Below are positions 59,795 through 64,000 of a stretch of DNA of 64,000 bases, piece by piece. The first letter of the stretch is position 1; each line of letters starts with the position of its first letter. The DNA comes from Streptomyces sp. ASQP_92. Its GTDB lineage: Bacteria > Actinomycetota > Actinomycetes > Streptomycetales > Streptomycetaceae. A model generated the notes under the pieces. The model was not told where the DNA came from and made no database searches. It worked only from the letters and a program-made list of their open reading frames with translations. Both the position numbers and the translations under genes were made by a program. The stretch covers positions 1 through 64,000 of the forward strand of contig NZ_JAODUA010000019.1 in the NCBI RefSeq assembly GCF_025399895.1, in the 5' to 3' direction.

Positions 59795-60988
59795 CTAGCG
59801 GAGCGCGTCGAGCCCGGTGAGCGCCTTGCCCAGCACCAGCTGGTGCATCTCCACGGTGCCCTCGTAGGTGAGCACCGATTCCAGGTTGGTGGCGTGCCGC
59901 ATCACCGGGTACTCCAGCGAAATCCCGTTCGCGCCGAGGATGGTGCGCGAGGTGCGGCAGATCTCGATCGCCTCGCGCACGTTGTTGAGCTTGCCGAAGC
60001 TGACCTGTTCGGGACGCAGCCGTCCCGCGTCCATGCGGCGCCCCAGATGGTGGGCGAGCAGGATCCCCTTGTGCAGTTCGAGGGCCATGTCGGCGAGCTT
60101 GGCCTGGGTGAGCTGGAAGCCGCCGATGGGCCTGCCGAACTGTTCGCGGCTCTTGGCGTAGTCGACCGCCGACTCGAACGAGGCCCGGGCCGCGCCCATC
60201 GCGCCCCAGACGATGCCGTACCGCGCGTGCGAGAGACAGCTGAGCGGACCCTTGAGACCGGTCACGCCGGGGAGTACGGCGTCGGCGGGCAGCCGCACCT
60301 CGTCCATGACCAGCTCGCTGGTGACGCTGGCCCGCAGGGACCACTTGTGCTTGATCTCGGGCGCCGAGAAGCCGGGGGTGTCGGTCGGCACGGCGAAGCC
60401 GCGGATGCCGTCGTCGGTCTGCGCCCACACGACCGCGACGCCCGCCACCGAACCGTTGGTGATCCACATCTTGCGGCCGTTCAGCACCCAGTCGGCGCCG
60501 TCCTTCTTGGCGTAGGTGCGCATGCCGGCCGGATCAGAGCCGTGGTCGGGCTCGGTCAGGCCGAAGCAGCCGATGATCTCGCCCGCCGCCATGCCCGGCA
60601 GCCAGCGGCGCTTCTGCTCCTCGGAGCCGAAGCGCCAGATCGCGTACATGGCGAGGGAGCCCTGCACGGAGACGAGCGAGCGGATGCCGGAGTCCGCGGC
60701 CTCCAGCTCCAGACAGGCGAGCCCGTACTGGACGGCGGTGGCACCCGCGCAGCCGTAACCCGTCAGGGACATGCCGAGCGCGCCGATCGAGCCGAGTTCG
60801 CGGGCCAGTTCGCGGATGCCGGGCAGTTCGCCCTTCTCGTACCACTCGGCGATGTGCGGCAGGACCCGGTCGGCGGCCCAGGAGCGGACGGTGTCGCGGA
60901 TCGCGAGGTCCTCGGGGCTCAGCAGGTCGTCGATGCCGAGCGGGTCGGCCGGGTCGAAGGGGGGCAGCTTGGAGGAAGGAGCGGACAT
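59795..60988 (-). CDS. Glutaryl-CoA-dehydrogenase-like acyl-CoA dehydrogenase
   Basis: A 397-residue enzyme of the GcdH branch. GGAGG lies eight bases before the ATG at 60988. Characteristic parts are the N-terminal DPADPLGIDDLLSPEDLAIR, IGCFGLTEPDHGSDPAGM, and the catalytic-Glu segment LTYEGTVEMHQLVLGKALTG. GcdH oxidises and decarboxylates glutaryl-CoA in lysine and aromatic breakdown. The operator 31 bases upstream is a copy of those at 12.6 and 17.1 kb, so this gene probably answers to the TetR protein at 12657, more than 48 kb away. Confidence 0.9.
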   Translation of the reverse strand: MSAPSSKLPPFDPADPLGIDDLLSPEDLAIRDTVRSWAADRVLPHIAEWYEKGELPGIRELARELGSIGALGMSLTGYGCAGATAVQYGLACLELEAADSGIRSLVSVQGSLAMYAIWRFGSEEQKRRWLPGMAAGEIIGCFGLTEPDHGSDPAGMRTYAKKDGADWVLNGRKMWITNGSVAGVAVVWAQTDDGIRGFAVPTDTPGFSAPEIKHKWSLRASVTSELVMDEVRLPADAVLPGVTGLKGPLSCLSHARYGIVWGAMGAARASFESAVDYAKSREQFGRPIGGFQLTQAKLADMALELHKGILLAHHLGRRMDAGRLRPEQVSFGKLNNVREAIEICRTSRTILGANGISLEYPVMRHATNLESVLTYEGTVEMHQLVLGKALTGLDALR

Positions 60989-61018
60989 GAGGGCGCCTCC
61001 GCGGCTCTCGCTCAACTA

Positions 61019-61037
61019 AAACTAGCGGTGATAGTTA
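61019..61037. promoter_or_regulatory. Operator C of the shared TetR regulon
   Basis: AAACTAGCGGTGATAGTTA matches operator B at 15 of 19 positions, including the full AAACTAGCG left arm. It lies between the MFS exporter stop and the GcdH-like gene start, so it should act on the latter. Confidence 0.68.
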
Positions 61038-61061
61038 TTACCTGAGCGCTGACGTTACGGG

Positions 61062-62741
61062 TCAGTGTCCCGTGCGTCCAGACTCCACGGCCGCCACATC
61101 GGAGGACCGCGCCGGGGCGGGCAGCTTCACGGCGAGCCGGCGCGCCCGGCCCTGCTCCGGCCCGGCCCCGGGCTCCGGCTCGGCGTCCCGGTCCTGCCCG
61201 GCCACCGAGCAGTCCATGATCCGCGGCAGCCGGAGCCCGGCCACCGCGCCCAGGAGCAGCAGCGCGGCGCTGACGAACAGCGTGACGTGCACCCCGTGCA
61301 CGAAGGAGTCGCGGGCCGCGGTGCGCAGCGCCTGACCGGCGGGGCCGCCGAGTCGGGAGGCGACGTCGTAGGCCTCGCCGAGCGAGTGGGACGCGGCGGC
61401 CGAGTCGGCGGCGGGGACCCCGGCGACGGAGGCGAGGCCGGGCGCGTAGGCGGCGTTCATGACGCTGCCGAGCAGCGCGATGCCCATGCCCGCGCCGAGT
61501 TGGTAGGAGGTCTCGCCGATGGCGGCCGCGCCGCCGGCCCGCTCGGGCGGGGCCTCGCTGAGCATCGACTCATAGGCGGCGAAGAGGGTGGTCTGGAGCC
61601 CGAAGCCGAGCGTCACGAACGAGACGATCATCAGCGCCGGCCAGTCGGTCTGCCCCATCGGCACCAGGAGCAGCACGGCGACCGCCACCAGCACGAAGCC
61701 CGTACAGACCATGCGGCGCGGGCCGAGGCGGCGCAGCGTGTACGAACCGGTCGCGCCGGCCGCCATCGCGGCGAAGGTGAGCGGCAGCATGCGCAGACCG
61801 GTCTGGAGCGGGGAGAGCCCGAGGACGAGCTGGAGGTACTGGACCGCTATGAGCTCCAGGCCGACGAGCGCCAGCATGGCGACGATGATGCAGCCGACCG
61901 AGGTCGCGAAGGCGGGCCGGGAGAACATCCGGATGTCGACCAGGGGGTGTGTGCGACGGCGCTGCCTGCGGACGAAGACGGTGAGCAGGGCGGCACCGAT
62001 GCAGAGGGTGGCCAGGGCGCGGCCGTCGAGCGGACCCGCTCCGGCGCCGAGCCGCTTCACGCCGAAGACCACGGCGAGTATGCCGCCGGCCGCCATCAGC
62101 GCGCCGAGCACGTCCCAGGGCCCGTCGGAGCTGCCCTTGGACTCGGGCAGGAGCCACCGGCCGAGCGGAAGTATCAGGGCCATCAGCGGGATGTTGACGA
62201 GGAAGACCGAGCCCCACCAGAAGTGCTGGACGAGGAAGCCGCCGAGCACCGGCCCGGTGGCGGCGCCGATCGCGGCGACCGCCGTCCAGATGCCGATGGC
62301 GGTGGCCCGCTCGCGGCGGTCGGGAAAGACGACGCGCAGGATCGAGAGGGTGGCGGGCATGATCATCGCGCCGCCGATGCCGAGCAGCGCGCGGGCCGCG
62401 ATGAGCACCGGCGCCGAGTCGGCGAGCGCGGCGACCGCGGAGGCCGCGCCGAAGATCCCGTAACCGAGCAGCAGCACCCGTCGCCGGCCGACCCGGTCGC
62501 CGAGGGTGCCGAAGAGGATGAGGAGGGCCGCGCACACCAGCGGGTAGGCGTCGACGATCCACAGGAGTTCCACGGAGCCCGGCCGCAGGTCCTCGGTGAC
62601 CGAGGGGATCGCGACGTGCAGGACGGTGGCGTCGAGCGCCACGAAGAGCAGGCTCACGCACAGGACGACGAGGATGACCCAGCGGTTGGCGCCGCCGGCC
62701 TGGGCACGGGATCGCGCACCGGTCATGGTCGTCCCTGTCAT
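61062..62741 (-). CDS. EmrB/QacA-type MFS multidrug exporter
   Basis: A 559-residue transporter with about fourteen helices (DHA2 family). GGGAGGT precedes the ATG at 62741. Motif A is FGTLGDRVGRRRVLLL, with FVALDATVLHVAIPSV at helix 1 and GIWTAVAAIGAATGPVLGG (motif C-like) in helix 5. The 50-residue cytoplasmic tail is hydrophilic. Such pumps export antibiotics and dyes. No regulator gene is adjacent. A longer frame to 62981 lacks a ribosome site and is rejected. Confidence 0.92.
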   Translation of the reverse strand: MTGTTMTGARSRAQAGGANRWVILVVLCVSLLFVALDATVLHVAIPSVTEDLRPGSVELLWIVDAYPLVCAALLILFGTLGDRVGRRRVLLLGYGIFGAASAVAALADSAPVLIAARALLGIGGAMIMPATLSILRVVFPDRRERATAIGIWTAVAAIGAATGPVLGGFLVQHFWWGSVFLVNIPLMALILPLGRWLLPESKGSSDGPWDVLGALMAAGGILAVVFGVKRLGAGAGPLDGRALATLCIGAALLTVFVRRQRRRTHPLVDIRMFSRPAFATSVGCIIVAMLALVGLELIAVQYLQLVLGLSPLQTGLRMLPLTFAAMAAGATGSYTLRRLGPRRMVCTGFVLVAVAVLLLVPMGQTDWPALMIVSFVTLGFGLQTTLFAAYESMLSEAPPERAGGAAAIGETSYQLGAGMGIALLGSVMNAAYAPGLASVAGVPAADSAAASHSLGEAYDVASRLGGPAGQALRTAARDSFVHGVHVTLFVSAALLLLGAVAGLRLPRIMDCSVAGQDRDAEPEPGAGPEQGRARRLAVKLPAPARSSDVAAVESGRTGH

Positions 62742-63241
62742 GTACGTACCTCCCAGTACTGCGGACCTTCGGGTCCGGGACGGCTGCGCCGGGGCGGACC
62801 GTGCCGTCACCACTCTCGCGCTCGGTGGGCCCGGTGGACCAGTGACCAGCCCTGATCGGGGTCCTTGGGGCCCGGCATCGACGGGCGAGTGATTCGTCAG
62901 CGTACGCGAGTTCGCCCCCGGGGCGCGTGGCCCACCTCTCACGTCCCGGCGGACCGCGGTGTGGTGTGCGCCACGCCCCATCCCCCCATCGAGTGATCTT
63001 TACGCTCCGTACCGGACCGGTGACCGAAGGATGAATTCCCCTCACCCGCCCGGCAAACGCAATTCCACCGGAAACAAACGGGCGTTGTGGAAGCGGGACG
63101 AATGAATAGAGGACAAGGGCCCGGGGTATTCGAAGGGGCTCGGGAATAAAGGCGGGCGTGAGACATACTCCACATCACATCGTCATCACAAAGACCCCGG
63201 ATCGGCCTGGGCCGTCACTCACTCGCTGTAACGTCGATTGA
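62742..63241. other. Divergent intergenic region
   Basis: These 500 bases separate the MFS exporter (leftward) from the PAP2 gene (rightward). GTACGTAC (62742-62749) is an 8-bp palindrome beside the MFS start. The part near 63020-63190 is less GC-rich than its neighbours and may hold the PAP2 promoter (TGTAAC near 63225). I see no gene. Confidence 0.35.
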
Positions 63242-64000
63242 GTGCGTACTGACCGAATCTTCGCCCGCCTGGACCGGGAGCCCGAGCCACCGAAGATAGA
63301 GATCCCGCGGATGAGCCGTCACCGCGTGGTCCTCTTCGGCGCGACGATGGCGTTCTACCTCGCCATCGTCGTCGCTGTGCTGGCCTCGTCCTGGCTCGTC
63401 GAGCTGGACTGGAAGGTCATGCTGTACCGGCCGTACGAGCAGTGGCCGCAACTGCACGCCTTCCTGGACTACTTCGTGGTCCTCGGCCAGCGCGGGCCGA
63501 CCGCGGTCATGGTCATGGCCTGGCTCGGCTGGCGCTCCTGGCGCCAGCACACACTGCGGCCGCTCCTGACCCTCGGGGCGGCCCTTCTGCTGCTCAACAT
63601 GACGGTCGGCGCGGTCAAGCTCGGCCTCGGAAGGCTCGGTCCGCACTACGCGACGCACATAGGGTCCGCCGAGCTCTTCGCCGGCGGCGACATATTTCCC
63701 TCCGGACACACCGCCAACGCGGTCGTGACCTGGGGCATCCTCGCCTACCTCGCCACCACGCCCCGGGCCAGACGCTGGCTGTCGGTCATCTCGGCCATGG
63801 TCGCCCTGGGAGTCGGGGCGACCACCGTCTACCTGGGCACCCACTGGGTGAGCGATGTGCTCCTCGGCTGGGCGGCCGGGCTGCTCATCCTGCTCGCCCT
63901 GCCCTGGGTCGAGCCGCTGATCGCCCGCGCCGAGGCCTTCGTGTTCGCGGTCCGCGAGAAGGTGCGCGAGCGCCGGCGGACCCGCGGCGCGAGCGTCCCG
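63242..64000 (+). CDS. PAP2-family membrane phosphatase (cut by the window end)
   Basis: The reading frame opens at GTG 63242 (RTDRIFARLDREPEPPKIE) and runs past the last base. After a cytoplasmic N-terminus there are six hydrophobic helices. The PAP2 motifs are KLGLGRLGPHY, DIFPSGHTANAV (motif 2, His in PSGH) and TTVYLGTHWVSDVLLG (motif 3 His and Asp). Such enzymes dephosphorylate undecaprenyl pyrophosphate or phosphatidate. At least 253 residues are visible and the C-terminal basic tail is incomplete. The start may be leaderless. Confidence 0.85.
   Translation, partial: MRTDRIFARLDREPEPPKIEIPRMSRHRVVLFGATMAFYLAIVVAVLASSWLVELDWKVMLYRPYEQWPQLHAFLDYFVVLGQRGPTAVMVMAWLGWRSWRQHTLRPLLTLGAALLLLNMTVGAVKLGLGRLGPHYATHIGSAELFAGGDIFPSGHTANAVVTWGILAYLATTPRARRWLSVISAMVALGVGATTVYLGTHWVSDVLLGWAAGLLILLALPWVEPLIARAEAFVFAVREKVRERRRTRGASVP

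Noticed and set aside
62742-62760. GTACGTAC beside the MFS exporter start, similar to the ABC exporter operator
   Set aside because: The second half-site is AGTACT at the wrong spacing (six instead of three bases), so it is not a copy of that operator.
62939-63178. Leftward 79-codon frame between the MFS and PAP2 genes
   Set aside because: No ribosome site, no family resemblance and located in likely promoter DNA.

Overview
This is a high-GC actinobacterial chromosome segment, almost certainly Streptomyces. Supporting signs are near-universal G/C at third codon positions, frequent GTG starts, many apparently leaderless genes, very rare TTA codons, several TetR/GntR regulators, twin-arginine and lipoprotein exports, an LAXTG sortase signal, and an actinobacterial gene set (SoxR, HmgA, DnaE2 with an overlapping Y-family gene, a SepF-like protein). 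I see no rRNA, tRNA, CRISPR array or intact insertion sequence.

Layout. 0.1-9.2 kb: exported hydrolases (NamZ-type muramidase, erythromycin-esterase family protein, penicillin-acylase family protein) and small metabolic genes. 9.2-21.5 kb: a regulator-rich catabolic block with SoxR, a MaoC hydratase and a TetR regulator sharing a CAAGCGCTT element, an acyl-CoA dehydrogenase divergent from a second TetR gene, an aldehyde/alcohol dehydrogenase pair, a CitMHS carboxylate transporter and a molybdopterin oxidoreductase. 21.6-29.4 kb: homogentisate dioxygenase, a GntR regulator, an orphan Type ISP specificity-domain protein, a DrrAB-like ABC exporter with its TetR repressor, and a CoA transferase. 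30-38 kb: a Ser/Thr kinase, an SGNH esterase and a polysaccharide locus (membrane protein, two glycosyltransferases, deacetylase, wrecked flippase, glycoside-hydrolase lipoprotein). 38-52.4 kb: AAA ATPase, DUF402 protein, cell-wall-anchored LPMO, lipase, DnaE2 with a catalytically degenerate polymerase-Y partner, VOC protein and slipin. 52.5-57.5 kb: a compact island with an FxSxx-COOH RiPP precursor, its radical-SAM maturase, an AAC(3)-family acetyltransferase, a SLATT membrane protein and a SLOG nucleotide-binding protein. 57.7-64 kb: streptogrisin-like protease, SepF-like protein, glutaryl-CoA-dehydrogenase-like enzyme, MFS exporter and a PAP2 phosphatase cut by the window end.

How genes work together. 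Three 19-bp near-identical operators (at 12.6, 17.1 and 61.0 kb) tie two acyl-CoA dehydrogenases and the aldehyde/alcohol dehydrogenase operon into one probable TetR regulon. The best candidate for an undescribed system is the 52.5-57.5 kb island, where a cyclophane-type RiPP cassette lies against the two halves of a SLOG/SLATT conflict module. The RiPP maturase carries a C-terminal HExxH-type domain whose metal motif appears lost. All functional links inside the island are inferred from gene neighbourhood.
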